From Actinomadura barringtoniae (lineage in GTDB: Bacteria > Actinomycetota > Actinomycetes > Streptosporangiales > Streptosporangiaceae), in assembly GCF_017573505.1 (NCBI RefSeq), contig NZ_JAGEOJ010000015.1:275400-339399 (forward strand): a stretch of 64,000 nt of DNA, given 5' to 3'. A program made the position numbers and the translations under genes. Positions 1 through 8,424 of the stretch are shown in pieces; the first letter of the stretch is position 1, and each line of letters begins with the position of its first letter. The notes beneath the pieces are model-generated. The model searched no databases and was not told the origin of the DNA. It was given only the letters and a program-made list of their open reading frames with translations.

Positions 1-333
1 GGCTTTATCAAGCACCTCAGGATCGCTCTCAAGCCGTCCCCCCGCCGCCCGAAGCGCCGCGAGCCCGCCCTCATGAATCCGAGACCCCGCCTGAACGGCG
101 ACAACCCGAGCGCCCCGCCTGGCAAGCCGCGCACCCGCATAAAGCGCGTCTCCACCGTTGTCCCCACCACCGACCAAGAGCACAACCTCGGCCCCATAGA
201 CCCCCGGCAGCAGCCGAACACAAACAGCGGCCAGCCCGGCCGCCGCCCGCTGCATCAAGGTCCCCTCAGGCAGGCGCGCCATCAGGGCCTCCTCCGCGGC
301 CCGGACCTTGCCCACCTCGTGCGCGTACCTCAT
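1..333 (-). CDS. nnr: NAD(P)H-hydrate epimerase/dehydratase, N-terminal part (cut by window edge)
   Basis: This is the N-terminal YjeF_N (epimerase) domain of the bifunctional enzyme that repairs hydrated NADH and NADPH; the C-terminal ADP-dependent dehydratase domain would lie outside the window. About 111 residues are visible. They start at an ATG at 333 and include the family motif VGGGDNGGDALYAG near residue 57, which lines the substrate pocket. The start codon overlaps the acpS stop by four bases (ATGA), so the two are probably translationally coupled. The acpS-nnr order is common in actinobacteria. Whether the dehydratase half is intact cannot be seen here. Confidence 0.9.
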   Translation of the reverse strand, partial: MRYAHEVGKVRAAEEALMARLPEGTLMQRAAAGLAAVCVRLLPGVYGAEVVLLVGGGDNGGDALYAGARLARRGARVVAVQAGSRIHEGGLAALRAAGGRLESDPEVLDKA

Positions 334-692
334 CCCAGCTCCCCAGACTCGGCGATGACAACGGCCGTCGCGATCCCACCGTCATGGCTCAGCGACACAT
401 GCCAGCGATCGACCCCGCGTTCCTCGGCCGCCGCCGCGACGGTCCCCGTCACCTTCAGCACGGGCCGCCCCCGCTCGCCCCGCTGCACTTCGGCATCGGT
501 CCACAACAACCCGCGCGGCGCCCCGAGGGCCTTGGCCAGCGCCTCCTTGGCCGCGAACCGAGCCGCCAGCGACCGCGGCAGCATCCCCCGCTCCACCTCG
601 GTGAACAACCGATCCCGCAAGCCCGGCGTCCGCTCCAGCGCCCGCTCGAACCGCGCGATGTCGACCACGTCGATCCCCACACCCACGATCAC
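330..692 (-). CDS. acpS: Holo-[acyl-carrier-protein] synthase
   Basis: AcpS transfers 4'-phosphopantetheine from CoA to a serine of apo-ACP, activating fatty acid synthase. The 120-residue product has the usual length. It starts MIVGVGIDVVDIARF, with the Mg-binding Asp at residue 8 and the second acidic ligand Glu50 in FAAKEALAKALG. The C-terminal HVSLSHDGGIATAVV motif is also present. I chose the GTG at 692 over an upstream ATG at 752 because family members begin exactly here and a G-rich ribosome-binding stretch precedes it. The stop overlaps the nnr start. Confidence 0.93.
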   Translation of the reverse strand: MIVGVGIDVVDIARFERALERTPGLRDRLFTEVERGMLPRSLAARFAAKEALAKALGAPRGLLWTDAEVQRGERGRPVLKVTGTVAAAAEERGVDRWHVSLSHDGGIATAVVIAESGELG

Positions 693-810
693 GCCCCCAC
701 CCTGCCACGCCCACCCGCCGGCGTTCAGTAGTGACGCCGACCAGTGAGCCACCCGACGGCAGGAGAACTCAGCGGCCCGGGACTCCTAAACCCCCGGAAT
801 CCCGGACCCG

Positions 811-834
811 GCATCAGGGCATCAGGGCATCAGG
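811..834. repeat. Three tandem copies of an 8-bp unit across a stop codon
   Basis: The unit gcatcagg is repeated three times without a gap. The last copy contains the stop codon of the cyclase-like gene (830-832). Such short perfect repeats can expand or contract by replication slippage, which could change the C-terminus of that protein. Confidence 0.85.
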
Positions 835-1516
835 CTGCCGAGTGATCGGCTTCAGGGCTGAAACGACGGAGGGCCCGCGCGGAGGCCAAAGGCTCGCAAG
901 CACGCAGTTCCATCGCCTCGGTGGGGATGTGGAGCCAGCCCTGACGGCGCTGGCCGGCCACATGAAGGCGCACGTCGGGCTGGTAGGTGGCCATGGAGAT
1001 GCCGTCGTACTCGTGCTTGACGACGGTCTCGAAGATCTCCTTCGAAACGACCAGGACGAGCGGAGCGGTGACTCCTTGGAGCGCCTTCTTGACGGGACGG
1101 GCGTCCAGCAGGCGGCAGGCCACGTCGATGGCCTCACCGAAGTAGCCGTGACGGTCGTGGTGGATCTCGCCCGCGTGAACGACGGCCCGCAGGCGCAGGC
1201 CCCGGCGAGGCCACTCGTCCGGAGGCAGGCCGAGGTTGTACTCCACCAGGAGACGGGACAGCTCGGGGATGAATCGGCTCAGCAGGTAGGTCTTGGGGAC
1301 GTGGTCGCTGGGATGGATCAGCGCGAGCACCCCGTCTCCGCGGTCTTCGAACGGGTCACACTGGCGCGTTCCGATTCCGGCGCAGGCCATGGCCTGTTCG
1401 AGCATTCGGTAGAGGTGGCCGCGCAGCTCGCCCTTGATGGGATTGGTACGGAGCGGGCTAGTCGATCTCTCCATATCGACGGCGAGGATGCTTCGGTGCA
1501 GGGGAAGATTGTCCAC
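830..1516 (-). CDS. Class III nucleotide cyclase homologue, probably catalytically altered
   Basis: The 228-residue protein is a single, soluble adenylate/guanylate cyclase-like domain. Visible family landmarks are the first metal Asp14 in ILAVDMERS, the second metal Asp61 in DRGDGVLAL, and the C-terminal helix motif YFGEAIDVACRLLD. In active enzymes that motif usually reads VNxxxR, the Asn and Arg stabilising the transition state. Here Arg135 is kept but the Asn is Asp131, so ordinary cyclase activity is doubtful. The GTG start at 1516 follows GGAGGGG. It is divergent from the XRE regulator at 1899, suggesting a regulatory or nucleotide-sensing role; that role is inferred. Confidence 0.75.
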   Translation of the reverse strand: MDNLPLHRSILAVDMERSTSPLRTNPIKGELRGHLYRMLEQAMACAGIGTRQCDPFEDRGDGVLALIHPSDHVPKTYLLSRFIPELSRLLVEYNLGLPPDEWPRRGLRLRAVVHAGEIHHDRHGYFGEAIDVACRLLDARPVKKALQGVTAPLVLVVSKEIFETVVKHEYDGISMATYQPDVRLHVAGQRRQGWLHIPTEAMELRACEPLASARALRRFSPEADHSAA

Positions 1517-1898
1517 CGGACCCCTCCATTTCTCCCGGCGGGTGAGCCGAGATGATCAATTGGGGGTGGCCCTGCGAGGCTCCGTTGCGGTCGCGGGCCC
1601 TGCTGCCGCGCCGGTGCCAGCCGCCGGCGCGATCGTAGGGGGATCGGCGCTCGATCACGCTTGTGGCCTGGTCAACGTCCGACCGTGGCGGTCGTTGTCT
1701 AGTGTCGGCCGCTTTATCTGATTGTGGTCAAATGCAGGTTGCTGTGCAAGTTACAGTGTCATGTACGGTGAAGGATTCCCCTCAGTCGTACAATCAATCA
1801 ACGCGCGGTCCTGCGTCGCCAGGCTCAATCTCGCCACGGCGCCGCGGATCGCACGGGTCGAGAACAGAGCACCCCGTCGGGCGGGAGAGGCCGCAGCC
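1517..1898. other. Divergent intergenic region between cyclase-like and XRE genes
   Basis: This 382-bp gap is more AT-rich than its surroundings, especially at 1700-1800, as expected for promoters. A good -10 hexamer TACAAT lies at 1789-1794 on the plus strand, but no matching -35 element is evident 16-18 bases upstream. No convincing coding sequence was seen. Operators for the neighbouring XRE protein would be expected here. Confidence 0.5.
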
Positions 1899-2774
1899 AT
1901 GAGCGCATCGCCACGTCCCTCGGTTCGCCAGCGCCGGCTCGCCGCCGAGCTGCGCCGGCTCCGCGAGGATCTGGACCTCACCGGAGACGACGTCGCGGCA
2001 CGGCTCGAATGGAGCACGGCCAAGGTCAGCCGCATCGAGAACGCCCGCACCGGGGCACGGCTGGCCGACGTCCGCCGCATGCTGGATCTCTACGAGGTCA
2101 ACGGCCCGCACCGCGAGGAACTCGTCGAGCTCGCCAAGGACGCCGCGGAGAAGCGCTGGTGGGAGGACTACCCGTCCATCGGGTCCGGGTACGCCCAGCT
2201 GATCGCCCTCGAGGCCGACGCCAGCAAGGCCCTGTGCTGGGAGAACCTCGTGATCCCAGGCCTGCTCCAGACCGAGGCCTACGCCCGCTCCGTGATCCGG
2301 GGCTGGCAGGTCGTCGACACCTTGACGCCACAGGAGATCGAACGGCGCATCGAGGTCCGGATGCGGCGCCAGCAGGTGGTGCACCGCCAGACCCGCCCCC
2401 TCGAGCTCGGAGTCGTCCTTGACGAAGCCGTTCTGAAGCGCAGAATCGGGGACCCGGAAGTGATGATCGAACAGGTCGAGCACCTGCACCGGATCTCCAC
2501 CGCACCGCACATTCAGATTCAAATAATGCCACTGAACAATCCGCACCGAATTCTGGGCGGCTCGTTCACCTTGCTGGAGTTCCCCCCGCTCTATGACACT
2601 CCATTCCCGGACACCGTTCACACCGAAAGCCTGACACTGCATTATCTGGAAAACGAACGCGAGACGAACATGTATCGTCTCGCACATGACCAAATGGGCC
2701 AGGACTCCCTTTCACCTGACGAGTCCAGGCTCCTCCTCGAAGAAATTCGCGATTGGTGGCGCCGCAGCAGCTGA
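1899..2774 (+). CDS. XRE-family regulator with DUF5753 domain (WhiJ-like)
   Basis: The 291-residue protein has an N-terminal helix-turn-helix of the XRE type (about residues 14-68, with WSTAKVSRIEN in the recognition region). The C-terminal DUF5753 domain (about 100-280) contains LLQTEAYARSVIR and ends in a WW-rich helix. This architecture is that of Streptomyces WhiJ and many paralogues, usually paired with a small DUF397 protein; they modulate development and antibiotic production. The ATG at 1899 was chosen because GGGAGAGG lies about ten bases upstream and the helix-turn-helix begins soon after. Two DUF397 genes follow. Confidence 0.88.
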   Translation: MSASPRPSVRQRRLAAELRRLREDLDLTGDDVAARLEWSTAKVSRIENARTGARLADVRRMLDLYEVNGPHREELVELAKDAAEKRWWEDYPSIGSGYAQLIALEADASKALCWENLVIPGLLQTEAYARSVIRGWQVVDTLTPQEIERRIEVRMRRQQVVHRQTRPLELGVVLDEAVLKRRIGDPEVMIEQVEHLHRISTAPHIQIQIMPLNNPHRILGGSFTLLEFPPLYDTPFPDTVHTESLTLHYLENERETNMYRLAHDQMGQDSLSPDESRLLLEEIRDWWRRSS

Positions 2775-2789
2775 GAAAAACGGCCAGAC

Positions 2790-2815
2790 GCGGGCGCGCC
2801 CCCTGGCACGCCCGC
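2790..2815 (+). terminator. Possible weak terminator hairpin after the XRE gene
   Basis: A 7-bp GC stem (gcgggcg/cgcccgc) with a 12-base loop lies 16 bases after the stop. There is no T-run, so this is only a candidate. Confidence 0.35.
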
Positions 2816-2950
2816 GGCGTGGGCGATGGTAAAGTCCGGCGCGAAGTGTGACTGAGCCACTCCCGCTTTCACGGCCTTAACGCCGTTGTGGGTTCTTAGG
2901 GCATCCGCCTGCGCGCTCAAAATCGGACACCGAACCATGGAGGACCCAAG

Positions 2951-3160
2951 GTGCCACCCTTGGCGACGAAATCCGTCATCTGGCGGAAAAGTACACAGTG
3001 CGGCGGAAGCGCGACATGCGTTGAAGTAGGGGTGCTCGAGGACGGCCTGATCGGCACGCGCGACACCAAAGATGGCACCAACGGGCCGGTACTACGGTTC
3101 GAAGCCAAGACTTGGCGTTCGTTCATCACGAACATCAAGAGCGGCGATTTCGACCTTTAA
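2951..3160 (+). CDS. DUF397 protein, first copy
   Basis: This is a 69-residue protein with the DUF397 pattern: IWRKSTQC at the start, CVEVG in the middle, RDTKD, GPVLRF, and a final W-x-x-F segment. Small DUF397 proteins are encoded next to XRE-DUF5753 regulators in many actinomycetes and are thought to bind and modulate them. Translation starts at GTG 2951, with GGAGGA six bases upstream. It probably partners the regulator encoded just before it; the pairing is inferred from position and family habit. Confidence 0.85.
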   Translation: MPPLATKSVIWRKSTQCGGSATCVEVGVLEDGLIGTRDTKDGTNGPVLRFEAKTWRSFITNIKSGDFDL

Positions 3161-3190
3161 TCGCTGAGCACACGGCACACCGAGAAAGGG

Positions 3191-3220
3191 GCGCCCGTCT
3201 CAAAGATCATCGACGGGCGC
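3191..3220 (+). terminator. Hairpin after first DUF397 gene
   Basis: A perfect 9-bp stem, gcgcccgtc/gacgggcgc, with a 12-base loop lies 30 bases after the stop codon at 3160. A short T-rich stretch occurs further downstream. Confidence 0.6.
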
Positions 3221-3411
3221 TCTGCCACTTTGAATCTTCGTTCCACACCGCCGACCGGCCGGGCAAGTGGCGGCCCACCGATCTAGGCGGCGAACGCGCT
3301 CCGTAACCTCCGACAAGGTCGCTCGGCGCGTCAATATTTTGCCTTAGCGATGGGTAGAACCAGCTTGGCAATGACGCCTGTCCACGTCCGCCGACCCATC
3401 GAGGAGGTGGG

Positions 3412-3639
3412 ATGCGCGCTGAGCAGGCATCCCCGAGTCCATGGATCAAGAGCCGGCACTGCGGCGCCAGCAACACCTGCGTGGAGGTACGCCGGCTGTC
3501 CGGCGACACGATCGCGATCCGTGGAGAGCATCAGGCCGGTGATCCTCCGGCCATCGTTCTCACCCAGCGTGACTGGCACTCCCTGATCAGAGAGATCAAG
3601 ACCGGCGCCCTCGACTCCGGACACCACTCGTCCGGTTGA
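3412..3639 (+). CDS. DUF397 protein, second copy
   Basis: The 75-residue product has the DUF397 layout: WIKSRHCGASNTCVEV, a short strand pair, then VLTQRDWHSLIREIKTG. The ATG at 3412 has the strong ribosome site GAGGAGGTGGG directly upstream. It is more divergent than the copy at 2951: the usual RDSKD is replaced by RGEH. Two unequal copies could serve different regulators. Its last 44 bases overlap the end of the convergent DUF6082 gene, so the transcripts are complementary there. Confidence 0.82.
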   Translation: MRAEQASPSPWIKSRHCGASNTCVEVRRLSGDTIAIRGEHQAGDPPAIVLTQRDWHSLIREIKTGALDSGHHSSG

Positions 3640-4360
3640 TCAGGCGCCCGCCGACGACCGCCAGTCCCGCCCCCAGGCCCACCGCTCCAAGTAGCGACGC
3701 AGACCAGCGAAGCGAGCCGCCCGGGAGGGCGGCCGCACTGCTGTCCGGCCGAGCTCGCAGCGGCCCCGAAGCGACCGCGGCCGCGTACTCCTCATCGAAG
3801 ATCTCATTGAACCGCCGAGCTCGACTGCCGTCCGCACGGTCGATACGTGTCATCCCGTGCAGCTCCCAGTACCTTCGGCCTGGTTCGGCGCCGAATATCT
3901 CGTTCCGGGCCAGCTCGTGAACTTCACTCTCGTAGATGTCCCCGAACACCCACCTCATTTGCCACCAGTTCAGCAGCAGGTTCAGGAAGATGCCCTGCCG
4001 CAGCTCAATGTCAGTCATATCGCCCGCCCCTATGCACTCCCTGTAAACGGGCTCATCCAGAACCATCTTCATGAGTTCGGCATGAGTCGTTCTGGCGGCC
4101 TGTTCGCGCGATTGCCGCAGCTCACGCGTCTGGAAAAAGAGAGAGAAGCCCAGAGCAACGAGCGCACCGGCAGAGAGGACCGCCGCAATCGCACCATACG
4201 TCTGGCCTACATCACTGAGCAGACGCCAGTCGATCGACCACTTGAGCAAGAAGGAGCGCATCGCGAAGGGTGACACCAGCACCCCGATGATGGTCGCCAA
4301 CAGGAGCAGAGCCAGTGCGAGGATTCGCAGTCCACGCACGGATACAAGAAATCCTCGCAC
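3596..4360 (-). CDS. DUF6082-type membrane protein
   Basis: The 254-residue protein has two N-terminal membrane segments (about residues 10-30 and 54-77) flanking LSDVGQTYGA, then a soluble, charged domain with HAELMKMVLDEP and LLNWWQMRWVFGDI. A third hydrophobic stretch lies near 218-233. This layout matches the actinobacterial DUF6082 family, whose function is unknown and whose members often neighbour XRE/DUF397 genes. The GTG start at 4360 follows GTGGAGGATCG. The 3' end overlaps the second DUF397 gene on the other strand. Confidence 0.72.
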   Translation of the reverse strand: MRGFLVSVRGLRILALALLLLATIIGVLVSPFAMRSFLLKWSIDWRLLSDVGQTYGAIAAVLSAGALVALGFSLFFQTRELRQSREQAARTTHAELMKMVLDEPVYRECIGAGDMTDIELRQGIFLNLLLNWWQMRWVFGDIYESEVHELARNEIFGAEPGRRYWELHGMTRIDRADGSRARRFNEIFDEEYAAAVASGPLRARPDSSAAALPGGSLRWSASLLGAVGLGAGLAVVGGRLINRTSGVRSRGRRS

Positions 4361-4417
4361 CGATCCTCCACAGTGGCGTTCTTTCTTGATGCGGAACCGC
4401 TGCCTGCGCCAAATACT

Positions 4418-5383
4418 TTAGGCGACGCGAATGCCCTTGGGGAGGTGGTGGGCGGGAATGGTGAGGCGTCGCCGGGTGAGCCAGACGGCGCCGCCGGCGA
4501 GGGCCAGATTGAAGCCCATGCCGTAGGGCCAGACGGCGGCGCCGAATCCGTCGGTGTCGTCGCCGTGATGGCCGGTGCGGATGTGGCGTACGTCGCGGCC
4601 CAGATCGCCCAGGGGGTCCGTCGGTTCGCTGCGGTATTCGTCGGGGCCCACGGGGCGTTTGGGGACGCGTGGGCTGGCGTCGGCGAGGACGACCACCGGG
4701 TTGGGCGCCAGGAGCCACCAGACGCGTTCGCTGTGGCTCTTGTTGTAGCTGTAGTCGCCGCCGTGGACCTTCTCGGCGGTGAGCGGGAGGGCGAGGTTGT
4801 AGACGATCGGAGTGAGCGCGAGGAGAGCGAAGACGGTGAGGTAGGACATCATCATCGAGGTGATGCTGCGGGCCAGGATGGCCGACCAGCCTTGGGCCAT
4901 CGCGCAGATGATGCCGATCTGCAGGGCCACGACGGCGACGACGACCAGGGCTCTGCCGGGGCCGATCGCGCCCTCGATGACCGGGATGAGCGCGGCGGGC
5001 AGGGCGAGGCCCAGGATCACCAGGCCGGTCCCCCAGGCGGCGGCGAGCTTGCCGAACGCGATGTCGCCCGCGGTGAGGCGGGTGACCTGGAGGGTGGCGA
5101 GGGTGCCACGTTCACGGTCGCCGTTGATCGACTGGGCGCTGAGGACCGGGACCACCAGGAGGGTGAGCACCAGGACCGCCAGCAGCAGGGCGCCGAACAT
5201 GATGACGCCGTTGTCGTTCTCCCCGGTGTAGGGACCGGCCGTTCCGTCCAGGGACACCCGGAACATGATCCCGAGCGCGTTCACCACCAGGCACCAGGTG
5301 GCCAGCAGGATCTTCCAGCGACCCGTACGCAGCCGGGTCCGGACCTCCTGCCCGGCCACCAGTCCGATTCCGTGCAGGGTCAT
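4418..5383 (-). CDS. ABC-2 type transporter permease
   Basis: The 321-residue membrane protein has about six hydrophobic spans, beginning with a long first helix (ILLATWCLVVNALGIMF). It contains the cytoplasmic segment SINGDRERGTLATLQVTRL, typical of ABC-2 permeases, in which E-R-G-T-L precedes a membrane-associated helix. It would form the channel for the ATPase encoded 15 bases upstream (5399-6337). Substrate is unknown; relatives export drugs, lipids or peptides. The ATG at 5383 has GGGGAGG in front. Confidence 0.85.
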   Translation of the reverse strand: MTLHGIGLVAGQEVRTRLRTGRWKILLATWCLVVNALGIMFRVSLDGTAGPYTGENDNGVIMFGALLLAVLVLTLLVVPVLSAQSINGDRERGTLATLQVTRLTAGDIAFGKLAAAWGTGLVILGLALPAALIPVIEGAIGPGRALVVVAVVALQIGIICAMAQGWSAILARSITSMMMSYLTVFALLALTPIVYNLALPLTAEKVHGGDYSYNKSHSERVWWLLAPNPVVVLADASPRVPKRPVGPDEYRSEPTDPLGDLGRDVRHIRTGHHGDDTDGFGAAVWPYGMGFNLALAGGAVWLTRRRLTIPAHHLPKGIRVA

Positions 5384-5398
5384 GGCGTCGACCTCCCC

Positions 5399-6337
5399 TT
5401 ACCGCCGGCTCTCTGTCATGGCCAGGTACGCCGACTCCAGCGCGCTCCCGACCGGGCCGTACGCGACGACCCGCACCCCTTCGGCGACCAGCTCGGCGAG
5501 CAGGCCGGCCGCCTGTTCCTCGGTGAGCGGACCGACCTCGGCGCCGCCGGACAGGTCGCTGACCAGGCCGAAGCCGGGCCGCACCCGCAGGCTCTCGACC
5601 AGCCCGGACGGGTCCAGCGCCCGGATCCGCCAGCGCGCCCCGCCCAGGCCCGCGGGCCCGGCGGAGGTGAGGTCGGTCATGCGGTGCTCGCCCGCGCTGC
5701 GGCCGTGGTCGACCATGGCGACCCGGTCGGCGATCTCCTCCAGCTCGCTCAGGATGTGGCTGGACACCAGCACGGCGACGCCGTCGGCGGCCAGGGAGCG
5801 CAGGAGGTCGCGCAACTCGATCCGGGAACGCGGGTCGAGGCCGGAGGCGGGCTCGTCCAGCAGGAGCACCCGAGGCTTGTGGATGAGCGCCCGCGCCAGC
5901 CCCAGCCGCTGCTTCTGCCCCCGCGACAGCGCATGAACGGGCCGTACGGCCGTCTCCTCGAGGCGCACGAGCGACAGCAGCGCCCGGACGCGGCGCCCCT
6001 TCTCATCGCGCGGCAGCCTGTAGGCGTCGGCGAAGAACTCCAGGTACTCGTGGACCTTCAGCTGGTCGTACACGCCGAACGTGTCCGGCATCCAGCCGAG
6101 CGAGCTCCGCACCTGCTCGGGGTGGGTGCTCAGGTCGTACCCGGCGATCCGGACCTGGCCGGTGTCGGGGGCCAGCAGCGTCGCCAGGATGAGCATCAGG
6201 GTGGTCTTGCCCGCCCCGTTCGGCCCGACCAGCGCGGTGACCTGCCCGTACGGAACGGTCAGCTCCAGCCCCCGCAGCGCCTGCACGGCGCCGAAGCTCC
6301 GCGTGACGCCGTGTGCCTCGACTCCGAGCTCGTCCAC
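5399..6337 (-). CDS. ABC transporter ATP-binding protein
   Basis: The 312-residue ATPase powers the permease encoded just downstream. Walker A is GPNGAGKTT at residues 38-46, the signature is the variant LSRGQ at 137-141, Walker B is VLLLDEP near 157-163, and the D-loop is SGLD. The C-terminal third (about 220-312) is the extra domain seen in ABC-2 exporters. The GTG start at 6337 follows GGAGGTG. Such two-gene exporters often give drug or antibiotic resistance, but nothing here fixes the substrate. Confidence 0.88.
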   Translation of the reverse strand: MDELGVEAHGVTRSFGAVQALRGLELTVPYGQVTALVGPNGAGKTTLMLILATLLAPDTGQVRIAGYDLSTHPEQVRSSLGWMPDTFGVYDQLKVHEYLEFFADAYRLPRDEKGRRVRALLSLVRLEETAVRPVHALSRGQKQRLGLARALIHKPRVLLLDEPASGLDPRSRIELRDLLRSLAADGVAVLVSSHILSELEEIADRVAMVDHGRSAGEHRMTDLTSAGPAGLGGARWRIRALDPSGLVESLRVRPGFGLVSDLSGGAEVGPLTEEQAAGLLAELVAEGVRVVAYGPVGSALESAYLAMTESRR

Positions 6338-6403
6338 CCGCCACCTCCAGCGCCCTCGGGCTTCACCTAAGGACGCGGAAGGGCGAGCGGGCGGTTCCGT
6401 CCG

Positions 6404-6470
6404 TTACTCGACCGTGACGGATCGGGCGGACCCGGCGAGCCGGGCGACTGGGCCTATTCGACCGTGACGG
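6404..6470 (-). repeat. Direct repeat: glmS 3' tail echoed downstream
   Basis: The last 17 bases of glmS (6454-6470) recur at 6404-6420 with two mismatches, exactly 50 bp further along the minus strand. Both copies spell S-V-T-V-E-stop: GAA TAG in glmS and GAG TAA in the echo. The echo is out of frame with glmS. See the findings for similar echoes at rpoA and rplF. Confidence 0.85.
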
Positions 6471-8301
6471 ACTTGGCGAGGTTGCGGGGCTGGTCGACGT
6501 CGTGGCCCTTGGCGGTGGCCAGTTCGCACGCGAACACCTGCAGCGGAACGGTGGTCACCAGGGGCTGCAGCAGCGTCGGTACGGCGGGGACGCTGATCAG
6601 GGTGTCGGCGTACGGGGCGACGGAGGTGTCGCCGTCCTCGGCGATCACGATGGTGCGGGCGCCGCGGGCGCGGATCTCCTGGATGTTGGAGACGATCTTG
6701 TCGTGCAGGACGTCACGGGCGCGCGGCGGGACGACCACGATGACCGGCAGGCCCTCCTCGATCAGCGCGATCGGGCCGTGCTTCAGCTCACCGGCGGCGA
6801 AGCCCTCGGCGTGCATGTACGCCAGTTCCTTGAGCTTCAGCGCGCCCTCCAGCGCCACCGGGAAGCCCACGTGGCGGCCGAGGAACAGCACACTCTTCTC
6901 GCCCGCCAGCGACCGGGCCAGCTCGCGCACCGGCTCCATGGTCTCCAGGACCTTCTCCACCTTCTCCGGCATCGCCGCGAGCAGCTGGACCATGGCGAAG
7001 ACCTCGTCGCCCCACTTGGTCCCGCGGACCTGGGCCAGGTAGAGCGCGATCAGGTAGACCGCGACGAGCTGGGTGAGGAACGCCTTGGTGGAGGCGACCG
7101 CGATCTCCGGCCCGGCGTGGGTGTAGAGCACGCCGTCGCACTCGCGCGGCAGCGTGGAGCCGTTCACGTTGCAGATGCCGAGCAGCTTGGCGTGCTGCTC
7201 GCGGGCGTGCCGGACGGCCATCAGCGCGTCCATCGTCTCGCCCGACTGGGAGATCGCGATCACCAGCGTGGTGCGGCTGAGGATCGGGTCCCGGTAGCGG
7301 AACTCGCTGGCCAGCTCGACCTCGCAGGGCAGCCCGGCCCAGTGCTCGATGGCGTACTTGGCGATCAGGCCCGCGTGGTACGACGTGCCGCACGCCACGA
7401 TGATGATCTTGTCGACCTCGCGGAGCTCCTCGTCGGTGATCCGCATCTCGTCGAGGGTGAGGCGCCCGTCGGTGCCGATCCGGCCGAGGAGGGTGTCGGC
7501 GACCGCCCGCGGCTGCTCGGCGATCTCCTTCAGCATGAAGTAGTCGTAGCCGCCCTTCTCGGCGGCCGACACGTCCCAGTCGACGTGGTACTCCTTGACC
7601 TCGGCGGGCTTGCCGTCGAAGTCGGTGACCGTCACGCCGTCCCGGCGCAGCTCCACGACCTGGTCCTGGCCGAGCTCCATGGCGTTGCGGGTGTGCGCGA
7701 TGAACGCGGAGACGTCGCTGGCCAGGAAGTTCTCGCCCTCGCCGAGCCCGACCACCAGCGGCGAGTTGCGGCGGGCGCCCACGACCGTGTCGGGGTCCCC
7801 GGCCTCCATCGCCACCAGCGTGAACGCGCCCTCCAGGCGGCGGCAGACCCGCCGCAGCGCCTCGGGCAGCGCGGCGCCGTCCTTGATCTCCTCCTCCAGG
7901 AGGTGCGCCACGGCCTCGGTGTCGGTGTCGGACACCAGCTCGTGGCCCCGCTCCTCCAGCTCGGCACGCAGGGCGGCGAAGTTCTCGATGATCCCGTTGT
8001 GGATCACCGCGACGGTGCCGCCGCAGCCGGTGTGGGGGTGGGCGTTGCGGTCGTTCGGCGCCCCGTGCGTCGCCCAGCGGGTGTGCCCCATGCCGAGCGT
8101 GCTGCCCGCCGGTGGAGGCTCCTCCGCCAGGGCGTTGCGCAGGTTGACCAGCTTGCCCGCGCGTTTGGCCGTCGCCAGCTCGCCGTCCGCTAGCAGGGCC
8201 ACCCCGGCCGAGTCGTAGCCGCGGTATTCCAGCCGCGCCAGGCCGTCGACCACGACGTCCACCGCCGGCTTCGAACCGACGTAACCCACGATTCCACACA
8301 T
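6454..8301 (-). CDS. glmS: Glutamine-fructose-6-phosphate aminotransferase (isomerizing)
   Basis: GlmS makes glucosamine-6-phosphate from fructose-6-phosphate and glutamine, the first step to UDP-GlcNAc for peptidoglycan. The 615-residue protein starts MCGIVGYVG, where Cys2 becomes the N-terminal nucleophile of the glutaminase domain (to about 230). Two SIS sugar-isomerase domains follow, with SQSGETMDAL and ELKHGPIALIEEG, and the conserved tail DVDQPRNLAKSVTVE. The ATG at 8301 is fixed by the catalytic Cys; the open frame upstream is antisense to coaA and not coding. It is divergent from coaA. With glmM at 17-18 kb it covers two UDP-GlcNAc steps. Confidence 0.97.
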   Translation of the reverse strand: MCGIVGYVGSKPAVDVVVDGLARLEYRGYDSAGVALLADGELATAKRAGKLVNLRNALAEEPPPAGSTLGMGHTRWATHGAPNDRNAHPHTGCGGTVAVIHNGIIENFAALRAELEERGHELVSDTDTEAVAHLLEEEIKDGAALPEALRRVCRRLEGAFTLVAMEAGDPDTVVGARRNSPLVVGLGEGENFLASDVSAFIAHTRNAMELGQDQVVELRRDGVTVTDFDGKPAEVKEYHVDWDVSAAEKGGYDYFMLKEIAEQPRAVADTLLGRIGTDGRLTLDEMRITDEELREVDKIIIVACGTSYHAGLIAKYAIEHWAGLPCEVELASEFRYRDPILSRTTLVIAISQSGETMDALMAVRHAREQHAKLLGICNVNGSTLPRECDGVLYTHAGPEIAVASTKAFLTQLVAVYLIALYLAQVRGTKWGDEVFAMVQLLAAMPEKVEKVLETMEPVRELARSLAGEKSVLFLGRHVGFPVALEGALKLKELAYMHAEGFAAGELKHGPIALIEEGLPVIVVVPPRARDVLHDKIVSNIQEIRARGARTIVIAEDGDTSVAPYADTLISVPAVPTLLQPLVTTVPLQVFACELATAKGHDVDQPRNLAKSVTVE

Positions 8302-8424
8302 GGCGGCAAGCCTATTAGCTCCCGTGACCCGGGACCTACCTGCAAGCGTCGTAGGCGGGTGGCTATAGCGTTGACGCTCAGCAAACTCCCAGAAACGACT
8401 GCACCACTGGTTACTGTTCACCCC

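Noticed and set aside
4373..6370. 665-codon plus-strand frame over the two-gene ABC exporter
   Set aside because: Shadow frame; both minus-strand genes have full motifs.
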